This document shows positions 43,002 to 51,098 of a DNA stretch of 64,000 nucleotides, piece by piece. The stretch covers positions 1 through 64,000 of the forward strand of contig JALOKU010000003.1 in assembly GCA_025456345.1 (NCBI GenBank). The letters are read 5' to 3'. How positions within the stretch are numbered: the first letter of the stretch is position 1; every line of letters begins with the position of its first letter. The translations under genes were made by a program, and so were the position numbers. The notes below the pieces were generated by a model, which was given only the letters and a program-made list of their open reading frames with translations, was not told where the DNA came from and made no database searches. The stretch is from Vicinamibacterales bacterium (lineage in GTDB: Bacteria; Acidobacteriota; Vicinamibacteria; Vicinamibacterales; JAKQTR01).

Positions 43002-44870
43002 CTACTGGCGCAGTTCCGGCTTCACCCGGACGCCGAGGAACCGGTTGTCTGCCGACGCCCCCGAGATGAAGAGGGGCACGAACCCCGCGCTGCTCCGGAT
43101 CGAGACCCGCCACACGCGCGTCCCGATGTACGGGAACCCGTCGTCGAGCGGTACGCTGACGCGCGCCGTCGCGTTCGGGGCCAGCTCGACGCGCTGGCTG
43201 CGCCAGCCGCGCGACACGGTCACCGACGTCGCCACCTCGCCGCTCGCCAGGTCGAGGTCCAGGGCCGAGGCCGGCTCGACGGTCTTGACCAGGAACTCGG
43301 CCGTCGACCGGCCCTTCACCCAGAAGGTCAGGTCTTCGCGGGCATAGGCGTTGTCGTCGAGGAAGTAGATCTGGAACCGCCTCGCCTCACCGAACCAGAT
43401 CCTCGCACGGTTCGGCTGCGTGTTGATCGGCAGGTCGTTCACCAGCGTGAGTTCGACCGGGAGCCAGCGCAGCGGGCCCTGCTTCGCCTGCTCCGCAGGG
43501 TTGAACGACGAGAAGAACGGGTTGAACGTCACCTGGGCCGAGAACAGGGTGCCAACGGCCCACGGGACGAACGCCCAGGCCGCCGACGCGATGGGCGGCA
43601 GCAGGAACAGGAGCACCCCGTACGTGCTCATGAAGTAACGGTTCCCGATCGACCCGCCGCCGCCGTTGAACGTGTAGGGCACCCACAGGAGCAGCAGCAG
43701 GACTTCGGCCGCCGCGGCGCCGAGGATCAGCCACTGCCAGAGCGTCCGCTGTCCGCGTGCGAGCAGGAACGCGACAATCGCGAACAGGCCCGGGAAGAAG
43801 TACGGCAGCAGTCCCGCGTAGCGTCCGACCACAACATAGACGAGGTTGTGGGAGAACACGGTCCAGAAGACGCGCCCGTCGAAGAGGTGATCCCACAGGA
43901 CGCGGTTGGTCGCGCGGTCCTGGCCGACCTCTTCCCAGGGCGTGCCGCGTTCCTGGAACGGGTACGAGCCGTAGAACGTGCGCCGGTCGCCGCCCTGGAA
44001 GTTCCAGTCGCCCGTGATGGCCACATTGCCGGCGAGGAGCACCGCCCCGACGGCGCCGAACAGGACGGCGGCGAGGAGGAGCCGCCTCCATTGCCTCCGC
44101 GCCAGCAGCCACGCGAGCAGCGGCAGGATCAACAGGAGGTTCGAGGGCTTCGAAAACGTCGCCAGGGCGATCAGCGCGGCGGCGGCCAGGTCGGAGCCGG
44201 GCTTGAAGAGCCACGCCGTGCCGCGGGGGGACGTCTCGGGCGCCGCGACCTCCTTGTAGAGCCAGCAGAAATACCCGAGCAGCACGAGACTGAAGTTGAA
44301 CAGTTCCGGCGTGATCCAGACGAAGTACGTCGGCGCAACCGACGCCATGAAGAACGCCGAGGCCAGCACGAGCGACACGATTGGCGACGACCGGGCGTTC
44401 AGGAAGAGGTACGCGGCGAGCGTGGCCAGCGCCAGCAGGATCGCGTGGAAGAACAGGAACCCGTTGGTGCCGAAGAGCGCGACAAACGGCGCGGCCACCA
44501 GCGGGTAGATGTAGGACTTGCCGTAGAACAGCTGCGCCGTATCCGGATCGGGCCGCCGATCGATCGTCAGAAACGGCGCGCCGTCCGTCGCCCGCAGGTC
44601 GAGGTCGGTGCCCTTCTTGAGAAACACGCCGGACGGGCCCGAGGGAAACTCGCGCCACACCCGGGCCAGGTCTTCGCGGCGGTAGGCGAAGTCGCCGTCC
44701 TCGGCCAGGCTGTGGCCCATCATGTAGTAGGTCGCCTCGTCGCTCTGGATGCCGAACGCGACTCTCGAGAAGTCCGTTGAGAGCGCGATCGCGCCGTACA
44801 CGCTGAGGACGATGGCGGCGGCGATGAGCCCCGGAACCGGGTCGCGCCTGTGCGACGCCGCCAGGGTCAT
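43002..44870 (-). CDS. Polytopic membrane protein, GT-C (GT39-like) glycosyltransferase candidate
   Basis: 622 residues, about ten or more hydrophobic segments. The first periplasmic loop has GIQSDEATYYMMG, an acidic pair like the DE motif of lipid-phosphate-sugar-dependent GT-C enzymes. The C-terminal ~120 residues form a soluble beta-rich periplasmic domain (LASGEVATSVTVSRGWRSQ). Likely adds a sugar from a polyprenyl carrier in the periplasm. ATG overlaps the upstream GT4 stop by 4 nt. The enzyme class is inferred from topology and the acidic loop only. Confidence 0.75.
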   Translation of the reverse strand: MTLAASHRRDPVPGLIAAAIVLSVYGAIALSTDFSRVAFGIQSDEATYYMMGHSLAEDGDFAYRREDLARVWREFPSGPSGVFLKKGTDLDLRATDGAPFLTIDRRPDPDTAQLFYGKSYIYPLVAAPFVALFGTNGFLFFHAILLALATLAAYLFLNARSSPIVSLVLASAFFMASVAPTYFVWITPELFNFSLVLLGYFCWLYKEVAAPETSPRGTAWLFKPGSDLAAAALIALATFSKPSNLLLILPLLAWLLARRQWRRLLLAAVLFGAVGAVLLAGNVAITGDWNFQGGDRRTFYGSYPFQERGTPWEEVGQDRATNRVLWDHLFDGRVFWTVFSHNLVYVVVGRYAGLLPYFFPGLFAIVAFLLARGQRTLWQWLILGAAAAEVLLLLLWVPYTFNGGGGSIGNRYFMSTYGVLLFLLPPIASAAWAFVPWAVGTLFSAQVTFNPFFSSFNPAEQAKQGPLRWLPVELTLVNDLPINTQPNRARIWFGEARRFQIYFLDDNAYAREDLTFWVKGRSTAEFLVKTVEPASALDLDLASGEVATSVTVSRGWRSQRVELAPNATARVSVPLDDGFPYIGTRVWRVSIRSSAGFVPLFISGASADNRFLGVRVKPELRQ

Positions 44871-46069
44871 GATGCCCCCGCTCCCGTCAGGAACGACAGG
44901 TCCTGCTCCAGCACGCCGCGGCGGTGCGTGCGCCGCGACACGTCGTGGAGAATCGTGTAGAGCCGCTCCATCTTCCGCACGAACGCGCCGATGTCGTAGC
45001 TGCCGCCGGTCACCCGGGCGTTCGCCGAGAGGCGCGCCCGCTCGGACGGGGCGTCCATCAACGCCAGCATCTCGTCGGCCAGGGCCCGGGCGTTCCGCCT
45101 GGGCACGATGCGCGCGTCGTAGCCGTGGCGCAGGATGTCGAGCAGGCCGTCGGCGTCGGTCGCGACAATCGGCTTCCCGGCCGCGAGCGCTTCAAAGGCG
45201 GTCAGCGGCGTGCCCTCCCACAAGGAGGGAAACACGCTCAGGTCGAACGCCGACAGGGTCGCGGCGACGTCTTTCGCGAAGCCGGCGAAGACGAAGCGGC
45301 CGCCCAGCCCGAGGCGCGCCGCCTGCGCCTCGAGGTCCGGCCGCAGCGGGCCCTCCCCGACCACGACGAACCTGGCGTCCGGGCGGCGGTCGAGCACGAG
45401 GCGGGCGGCGTCGACGAGGTACTGGTTGCCCTTGGAGTCGTGCAGGCGCGTGACGGTGCCGATGGCGAAATCGTCCGGCCCGATGCCGAGTCCCTGCCGG
45501 GCCGCGGCGATCTCCCCCACGCTGCGCGCGCGGCTGAATTCGTCGTACGGCGCGCCGAGGTACACCACTTTCACCTTCCGGGCCGGGATGTGGCGCGCCT
45601 GGATCACGAAGTCCGCGGTGCTCTTCGACACCGCGATCGCGATGTCCGTGAAGGGTTCGAGCGCCCGGTCCGCCACGCCCTGGAACCAGGGCGTGGCGGT
45701 GAGATTGGCGTGCTCGTGGAGCACCGTGGGGAGCCGGCGCATCGCGGCCGCGGCGCGGCCGAACGTGGTGGCGCCGTAGCCGTGCAGGTGCAGGACGTCG
45801 ATCGACTTGCGGTCGATGATCTTCAGCAGCGCCGTCAGCGTGGCCGGGTCGAACTTCGACTTGTGCAGGTAGCTGATGTCCACGCCGGACGACTCGAGCG
45901 TCTCCTCGGAGAGGTCCTTCTTGCGCAGGCTCACCAGCGCCACGTTGAACCGGGCCTGGTCGAAGCGGGGCATCATCCACGAGAAGAGGCGTTTCACGCC
46001 GTGCATGCGCGAGCCCTCCCACCCGAGGTGGTCGCAGACGTGCAGGACGTTCAGGCGCGCGATGCTCAT
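44867..46069 (-). CDS. GT4-family glycosyltransferase
   Basis: About 400 residues. GT-B retaining transferase: LNVLHVCDHLGWEGSRMHGVKRLF at the N-terminus, VVYLGAPYDEF and the C-terminal motif FPSLWEGTPLTAFEALAAGKPIV. ATG 46069 (MSIARLNVLHVCDH) follows the acyltransferase stop by one base. Upstream codons are open but Pro/Arg-rich. Likely assembles the same glycan as its neighbours. Confidence 0.92.
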   Translation of the reverse strand: MSIARLNVLHVCDHLGWEGSRMHGVKRLFSWMMPRFDQARFNVALVSLRKKDLSEETLESSGVDISYLHKSKFDPATLTALLKIIDRKSIDVLHLHGYGATTFGRAAAAMRRLPTVLHEHANLTATPWFQGVADRALEPFTDIAIAVSKSTADFVIQARHIPARKVKVVYLGAPYDEFSRARSVGEIAAARQGLGIGPDDFAIGTVTRLHDSKGNQYLVDAARLVLDRRPDARFVVVGEGPLRPDLEAQAARLGLGGRFVFAGFAKDVAATLSAFDLSVFPSLWEGTPLTAFEALAAGKPIVATDADGLLDILRHGYDARIVPRRNARALADEMLALMDAPSERARLSANARVTGGSYDIGAFVRKMERLYTILHDVSRRTHRRGVLEQDLSFLTGAGAS

Positions 46070-46070
46070 G

Positions 46071-46823
46071 CTACTCCGTTGGCGGCCGGTCCCCGGCCCG
46101 CGTCCCGAGGATCCTGGCCGGGCGGCCGGCGGCGACGGCAAACTCGGGCACATCGACGCGGACCACCGCGCCGGCCCCGATAATCGCATGGCTGCCGATG
46201 GTGACGCCATCGAGGATCTTGGCCCCGGCCCCCATCCACACGCCGTCACCCACGGCGACGCCCGTCGAACGCCGCGCCTGTGCCAGCACCGGCGTCGACG
46301 GGTCGGCGGATTCGTGGTCGCCGCCGATCACATAGCAGTAGGCGGCCAGCAGCGCGTCGGCGCCGACGGTCACCTGGCTGGCCGAGAAGATCTCGCAGTT
46401 GAAGCCGATGTTGGCGCGATCGCCGAGCGCGATGTCGCCGTTCTTGCACGACAGGATCGTGTTCCGGCCGACGAAGACGCCGCTGCCGATCGTGATGCCG
46501 GCGTTGGTGTCGCCCTTGGCGTCCAGCAGGCAGTTGTCGTCGACGGCCACGTTGTCGCCGATGCGGATCTTGCCCGGGTGGCGCAGCACGACGTTCTGCC
46601 CGAACACCACGTTGCGGCCGCAGGCGCCGAGCAGGCGCGGGTAGAGCGCCTGGCGGAGGACGAGCCCGAGGGCGCCCGGAACGGCCTGACTCACCAGGAC
46701 GATCAGCTCGTGCTTGACGAGCGCCCACCACCCGGCGCGGCCGACGACGAGGCGCGCGTACTTGTCGAGCGCCGAGCTGCGCGCATCGAAGAGCTGGTCC
46801 TGGGCCTTCGGAATGTCGGGCAT
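46071..46823 (-). CDS. Left-handed beta-helix (hexapeptide) acyltransferase
   Basis: 250 residues. Hexapeptide repeats from about 80 to 235 (for example IRIGDNVAVDDNCLLD, ITIGSGVFVGRNTIL, VWMGAGAKILDGVTIGSHAIIGAGAVV) as in WbbJ/NodL/VatD-type O- or N-acetyltransferases. The N-terminal 60 residues are unusual and may bind a membrane or partner. Probably acetylates a sugar of the glycan. TGATG junction: its ATG shares one base with the stop of the SDR gene. Confidence 0.9.
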   Translation of the reverse strand: MPDIPKAQDQLFDARSSALDKYARLVVGRAGWWALVKHELIVLVSQAVPGALGLVLRQALYPRLLGACGRNVVFGQNVVLRHPGKIRIGDNVAVDDNCLLDAKGDTNAGITIGSGVFVGRNTILSCKNGDIALGDRANIGFNCEIFSASQVTVGADALLAAYCYVIGGDHESADPSTPVLAQARRSTGVAVGDGVWMGAGAKILDGVTIGSHAIIGAGAVVRVDVPEFAVAAGRPARILGTRAGDRPPTE

Positions 46824-47806
46824 CACAGCCACCCCTGTTCGCGGTACCAGGCGAGCGTGCGCCGGATGCCCTCGTCGAGGCCGACCTCCGGCGCGAACCC
46901 CAGCTCGGCGCGGGCCCGCGCGATGTCAAACGCCCGGCTCTTGGTGAAGAAGTCCACGCGGCGGCGATACAGGGGCGGCTCGAGGCCCAGCGGCACGCAC
47001 ACCGCCTCGCAGGCCGCGCCGGCGAGCCACACGGGCCAGACCGGCAGGTGGAGCGACGGCTGCCTCACGCCGGCGGCCGCTGCGATTCGGCGCACGAGTT
47101 CGTTCAGCGTCGTCACCTCGCCCCCGGCCAGGATGTAGGTGCGTCCGGCGGCCGCCGGCACGTCCCCGCAGAGCCGGAACCCTTCCGCCACGTCTTCGAC
47201 GTACGTCAGGTGGTAGAAAATGTCTCCCGGCCCGAGGGTGACGAAGCGGCGCCTCGCCACCCCGCGAAACAACTTGAGCAAGCGGCGATCGCCAGGCCCG
47301 TAAATCCCGCTCGGCCTGGCAATGACCAGGTCCATCCCGGTCTGTGCTGCCGCTTCGCGTCCGAGGCGCTCCCCTTCGAGCTTGGAGCGCTGGTACTCGT
47401 CACCCGGCCGCAGCGGCGCGTCTTCACCGGCGGGCGGCCGCTCGACATCGCCGTGCACGCCGACGGTGCTGCAGTGCACGACGCGGCCGACGCCCGCCAA
47501 GGCGCTGGCCTCGACCAGGTCCGCGACGGCCCTGGCGTTGATCGCCGAGTACTCGTCCTTGCTGGCCGCCGCCTGCCGGTACGTCGCCCCGATGTTATAC
47601 ACGATGTCGACGCCGCCCAGGGCGCGCACCAGGGCCGCCCTGTCGGTCAGGTCGCCGATGGAGAGTTCGATCCCGAGGGCCGCCAGCGCCGCGCTGCGCT
47701 GGTCCTCTCCTCGCACCAGCGCGCGCACGCCGTATCCCCGGTTCCGGAGGTGGCGCGCCAGGTGGCCGCCGGTGAACCCCGTTGCGCCGGTGACTAGGGC
47801 GCGCAT
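46823..47806 (-). CDS. NAD(P)-dependent extended SDR (nucleotide-sugar or sterol-type epimerase/dehydratase)
   Basis: 327 residues. NAD(P) motif VTGATGFTGGHLARHL, CSTVGVHG in place of the usual serine segment, and catalytic YxxxK in YQRSK. Similar to HpnA/dihydroflavonol reductase-like SDRs as well as sugar epimerases, so substrate is open. It overlaps the methyltransferase gene by 13 nt and the acyltransferase start by one base. Confidence 0.9.
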   Translation of the reverse strand: MRALVTGATGFTGGHLARHLRNRGYGVRALVRGEDQRSAALAALGIELSIGDLTDRAALVRALGGVDIVYNIGATYRQAAASKDEYSAINARAVADLVEASALAGVGRVVHCSTVGVHGDVERPPAGEDAPLRPGDEYQRSKLEGERLGREAAAQTGMDLVIARPSGIYGPGDRRLLKLFRGVARRRFVTLGPGDIFYHLTYVEDVAEGFRLCGDVPAAAGRTYILAGGEVTTLNELVRRIAAAAGVRQPSLHLPVWPVWLAGAACEAVCVPLGLEPPLYRRRVDFFTKSRAFDIARARAELGFAPEVGLDEGIRRTLAWYREQGWL

Positions 47807-48537
47807 CGGACCGCCACCACGGTGACCGGCGAGCCCAGCAGCCGCAGGAGGCCGGCGGCCGCCAGCGCCTTTTCCACCGCCACGGTAAACCCGCGCGACC
47901 CCAGCGCCTTGTGCAGCGCAATGGGCAGAACGAACTGCTTGTGGACGCGCTCGACGCGGAACCCGGCGTCTTCCACCGCTCGCCTGACCTCAGATGACGT
48001 CAACACCCGGTACGCTTCGACAGGACGGCCGGCGGCAGCCGCCACGCGCCGGCCAAAGGCCTGGAGCGCCGCCGCACTGCACGCCGCGGGAAAATCGAAG
48101 ACCACGCGGTCGTCGGCAACGCGGCACAACTCGGACACGCACCGCCGCCAGTCCGGGGTGTGCATGAGCACGCGGAGGCTCACGGCGGCGTGGAACACGC
48201 GGTCGCCGTACGCCAGGCCGTGGGCGTCCCCCACCTCGAAGGCGGCGGCGAGGCCGGCGGCGGCCGCCCGGTCTCGTGCCACGCGCAGCATCTCGGCTGA
48301 GGCATCCACGCCGGTGACGCGGGCCCCGCGCCGAGCCAGCCCAAGCGCCGCGCGCCCGGTGCCGGTGCCCACGTCGAGCACCGCCCGCCCCTCGATCGGG
48401 CCGAGGAACGACGCGACCACCCGGTCCTGCGACTCGGCAAGCAGGGTGCCGATCGGGCCGCTGAACCGCATCGCGTCGAAGCGGTCGGCCATTGCCGGGT
48501 CGGCGTAGAGGCGGTAGCTGTAGTGCTCGTCGCTCAC
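47794..48537 (-). CDS. Class I SAM-dependent methyltransferase
   Basis: 247 residues. SAM motif VLDVGTGTGRAALGLARRG, acidic residue in VTGVDASAEML, motif GDAHGLAYGDRVFHAAVSLRV. Probably methylates a sugar or lipid intermediate, from its position between a GT4 and an SDR gene. GTG start overlaps the GT4 stop by 4 nt. Confidence 0.88.
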   Translation of the reverse strand: MSDEHYSYRLYADPAMADRFDAMRFSGPIGTLLAESQDRVVASFLGPIEGRAVLDVGTGTGRAALGLARRGARVTGVDASAEMLRVARDRAAAAGLAAAFEVGDAHGLAYGDRVFHAAVSLRVLMHTPDWRRCVSELCRVADDRVVFDFPAACSAAALQAFGRRVAAAAGRPVEAYRVLTSSEVRRAVEDAGFRVERVHKQFVLPIALHKALGSRGFTVAVEKALAAAGLLRLLGSPVTVVAVRCAP

Positions 48538-49724
48538 CGCGCCTCCGCTGCCGCCGCGCGTGCGGCGATGGGCCGGAGGGCCTCGCGCGTGCGCTCGACG
48601 TACGCCTCGTAGGTGTAGCGCGTGTCCGCGAGCGAGCGGGCCGCTTTGCTAATCGCGGCGGCGTGATCGCGATCGCGGAGGACGCGGAGGATGCCGGCGC
48701 CGAAGGCCTCGGGCGTCGGGTCGGTCAGTTCCGCCACCGTGGCGTCGAGGACCTGCGTATGGGTGAGCAGGTTGGTCGCCACAATCGGCTTGCCGCTGCG
48801 CAGGTACTGGTAGATCTTGAGCGGCGTGTTCTTCCCGCGGCTCCTCGGCGACACGAGGGCGTCGGCGGCCTCGAGGTAGGCGGGGATTTCGTCGGCGGGC
48901 CTCTCGCCGACGAAGACGGTGGCCGCGCCCACGCCCACCGCGGCCGCGTCGAGCCGCGCACGGGCGATCTGATCCGCGTGCCCGCCTGCCAGGACCAGGC
49001 GCGCCGCCGGAAGCCGGGCCAGCACCGGCTTCATGGCCGCGAAGAGCAGGTCGAGCCCCTGATAGGCTTCGAAGGTCCCCGTATACAGCACCATCGGCGC
49101 TCCGGCGGGCACGCCTGCGGCGGCGCGGATGTCACCGAGCCCGGGCTTCGGTACCGTGTCGCCCGAGCCGGGCGCGTTCTCGATCAGCACGACGTGGGCA
49201 CGCGGCTCGATGGCGCGGGCCACCTCTTCGAGGTGCCGGCAGATGACGATGACCGAGTCCGAACGCGCGACCATGCGCCGCTCGAGCGCCCGGAAGGCCC
49301 CCACCAGCAGCCGGGACCGGCTGAACTTGAAATTCGACAGCTGCTCCGGCAGGCTCGAGTGCATGTCGTACAGGTGAGGCACCCGCAGCACCCGGGCGAG
49401 CGCGAGGCCGATCGCCCCGCCCTCTTCGTGGGAGTGGACGTAATCGAACTTCCACTTCAGGCCGACGTGCAGGGCCTTCAGGGCCAACAGCACGTCGAGC
49501 GGCACCTTCGCGAGGGAGGGCCCGATCTTCACCCGCCGCACGAAGGGCGGCCGCCAGCTGCGATGCACCTTCAAGCCTGGGAGCGAGACATCGGTGCCGA
49601 AAGGATACGTGACGAGATCGACCGTGTGGCCCAGGTCGGCCAGCGCGCGAATCCGGTGGTATTCGCTGAACGGCGTGCCCCGCGCTTCAAAGAACGGTTC
49701 AGGGGCGATCATCAGGATGCGCAT
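48534..49724 (-). CDS. GT4-family glycosyltransferase
   Basis: 396 residues. N-terminal RILMIAPEPFFEARGTPFSEYHRI and C-terminal SPRSRGKNTPLKIYQYLRSGKPIVATN, where the usual E-x7-E motif is replaced by a KxxxY arrangement seen in a subgroup of GT4 enzymes. YTGTFEAYQGLDLLFAA marks the nucleotide-sugar domain. First gene of a nine-gene operon, with a good promoter at 49778-49807. Confidence 0.92.
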   Translation of the reverse strand: MRILMIAPEPFFEARGTPFSEYHRIRALADLGHTVDLVTYPFGTDVSLPGLKVHRSWRPPFVRRVKIGPSLAKVPLDVLLALKALHVGLKWKFDYVHSHEEGGAIGLALARVLRVPHLYDMHSSLPEQLSNFKFSRSRLLVGAFRALERRMVARSDSVIVICRHLEEVARAIEPRAHVVLIENAPGSGDTVPKPGLGDIRAAAGVPAGAPMVLYTGTFEAYQGLDLLFAAMKPVLARLPAARLVLAGGHADQIARARLDAAAVGVGAATVFVGERPADEIPAYLEAADALVSPRSRGKNTPLKIYQYLRSGKPIVATNLLTHTQVLDATVAELTDPTPEAFGAGILRVLRDRDHAAAISKAARSLADTRYTYEAYVERTREALRPIAARAAAAEAR

Positions 49725-49777
49725 GGGTCGGTCCGGCCCGTCGTTCCCGCACGCGCGGTCAGAAAGCCGATCGAGCC

Positions 49778-49807
49778 ATTGTAGGTGTCGGGGCCAATCA
49801 CCGTCAA
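49778..49807 (-). promoter_or_regulatory. Sigma-70 promoter of the glycan operon
   Basis: Minus strand: -35 TTGACG (49807-49802), 18-nt spacer, -10 TACAAT (49783-49778), each 5 of 6 matches. Predicted start near 49771, 47 nt before the first ATG. The -35 and spacing resemble the secA promoter. Confidence 0.65.
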
Positions 49808-49848
49808 CGAATGGGTCCGAAACTGCCGCGCCATGAGCGACTTACCGG

Positions 49849-49877
49849 TTTACAGCGCCCGGACCGCGTGGTACCCT
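49849..49877 (+). promoter_or_regulatory. Probable promoter of the flippase-like gene
   Basis: TTTACA at 49849-49854, 17-nt spacer, TACCCT at 49872-49877. The -35 is good and the -10 is weak. Predicted start near 49884, 34 nt before the ATG. Confidence 0.4.
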
Positions 49878-49917
49878 GCTACGTTTCCGGCGGCCCGCGG
49901 AGCCGCGTCGAGAGACT

Positions 49918-50952
49918 ATGCCTGAACGCCCGGAGAATCTGGCCGGCCGCCCCGGCGCACTGCGCGAATCGCTGAAGCTGCTGCTGAAAATCGCCGTCAG
50001 CGCCGGGCTGCTGTTCCTCCTGCTCGGCCGCACCGATCTGTCGCGGCTCTGGAGCTACGTCCGCCACGCCTCGCCCGCGTGGCTGGGCGCCGCGCTGCTG
50101 CTCTACCTCGTGATGATCCTGCTGAGCGTCTGGCGCTGGAAGATCCTGTTGGACGCCCAGCACCTCACCGTTCCCGCCGGACGTTTGCTCAACTCCTACC
50201 TCGTGGCCACGTTCTTCAACAACTTCCTGCCCAGCAACATCGGCGGCGACGTCATCCGGATCCGGGACACGGCCGGCCAGGCCGGTTCGAAGACGCTGGC
50301 GACGACCGTCATACTGATGGACCGGGGGCTTGGCCTGCTCGGCCTCCTCAGCGTGGCGGCCGTGGGGTCGAGCGTCGCCAGCCGCATCGGCGGCCGGCCT
50401 CCCGTGGTGGCGTCGATGCTGTGGCTCGCGCTCGCCGGAGGGCTGGCGGCATCCGCGGCCGCGGTGCTGCTGCCGGGCGGCGTCGCGCGGTTGCTGAGCC
50501 CGCTGCGCCTGATCCATCAGGAGTGGGTCGGGGAGCGCATCGGCCGCCTGACCGGCGCGCTGACCAAGTTCAGGAACGCACCGGGCGCGCTCGTCACCTG
50601 CCTGCTGGGCGCGGTGCTCGTTCAGGCGGTGCTCGTCGCCTTTTACGCCGCGATCGTGCACAGCATGCACATCCCCGTGTCGGCGTGGCACCTCGCGGTG
50701 ATCGTGCCGATCTCCTTCGTCATCCAGATGGCTCCGGTGTCCGTGAACGGATTCGGCGTCCGCGAGGCCACCTTCACGTTCTACTTTTCGCGCATCGGCC
50801 TGCCCATCGAGTCCGCGCTCGTGGTGTCGTTCATGGGCGCAGGGCTCATCATTCTGTTCTCCCTGTCTGGAGCGGTCGCCTACCTGCTCAGGGGGCCGAA
50901 GCGGGCCGAGTCTGCCGGGTTCGACAGCGCCGTCAGCGCGCAGGGCGACTGA
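49918..50952 (+). CDS. Flippase-like / lysylphosphatidylglycerol synthase transmembrane-domain protein
   Basis: 344 residues, about eight membrane helices. The motif FFNNFLPSNIGGDVIRI in the third segment and PVSVNGFGVREATFTFYF near the C-terminus are hallmarks of the LPG_synthase_TM (UPF0104) family. Members without the soluble MprF domain, like this one, are of uncertain function and have been linked to lipid or glycan transport. It lies divergently next to the glycan operon, consistent with a role in export or modification of lipid-linked intermediates. Its C-terminus ends in a short charged tail. Confidence 0.88.
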   Translation: MPERPENLAGRPGALRESLKLLLKIAVSAGLLFLLLGRTDLSRLWSYVRHASPAWLGAALLLYLVMILLSVWRWKILLDAQHLTVPAGRLLNSYLVATFFNNFLPSNIGGDVIRIRDTAGQAGSKTLATTVILMDRGLGLLGLLSVAAVGSSVASRIGGRPPVVASMLWLALAGGLAASAAAVLLPGGVARLLSPLRLIHQEWVGERIGRLTGALTKFRNAPGALVTCLLGAVLVQAVLVAFYAAIVHSMHIPVSAWHLAVIVPISFVIQMAPVSVNGFGVREATFTFYFSRIGLPIESALVVSFMGAGLIILFSLSGAVAYLLRGPKRAESAGFDSAVSAQGD

Positions 50953-51023
50953 GCCGCCGCGCCGTAAAGTCCGCTCCCTATGCTGCCGATAATTATGATG
51001 GACTGCCGTCTTCCGTCTCGGGC

Positions 51024-51038
51024 TGGCACGATTGTTGT
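51024..51038 (+). promoter_or_regulatory. Sigma-54-like promoter upstream of the fibronectin-type lipoprotein gene
   Basis: TGGCACG-ATTG-TTGT matches the -24/-12 consensus TGGCACG-N4-TTGC with one change in the -12 dinucleotide (GT for GC). Predicted start near 51050, 49 nt before the ATG. The window also encodes a bona fide sigma-54 activator (25648-27021). Confidence 0.45.
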
Positions 51039-51098
51039 ATTGCCACTCGCGGGACTGCGCGCGCAAGCCATGGCGGGCGCGCGGCTGGGGTACATCTC

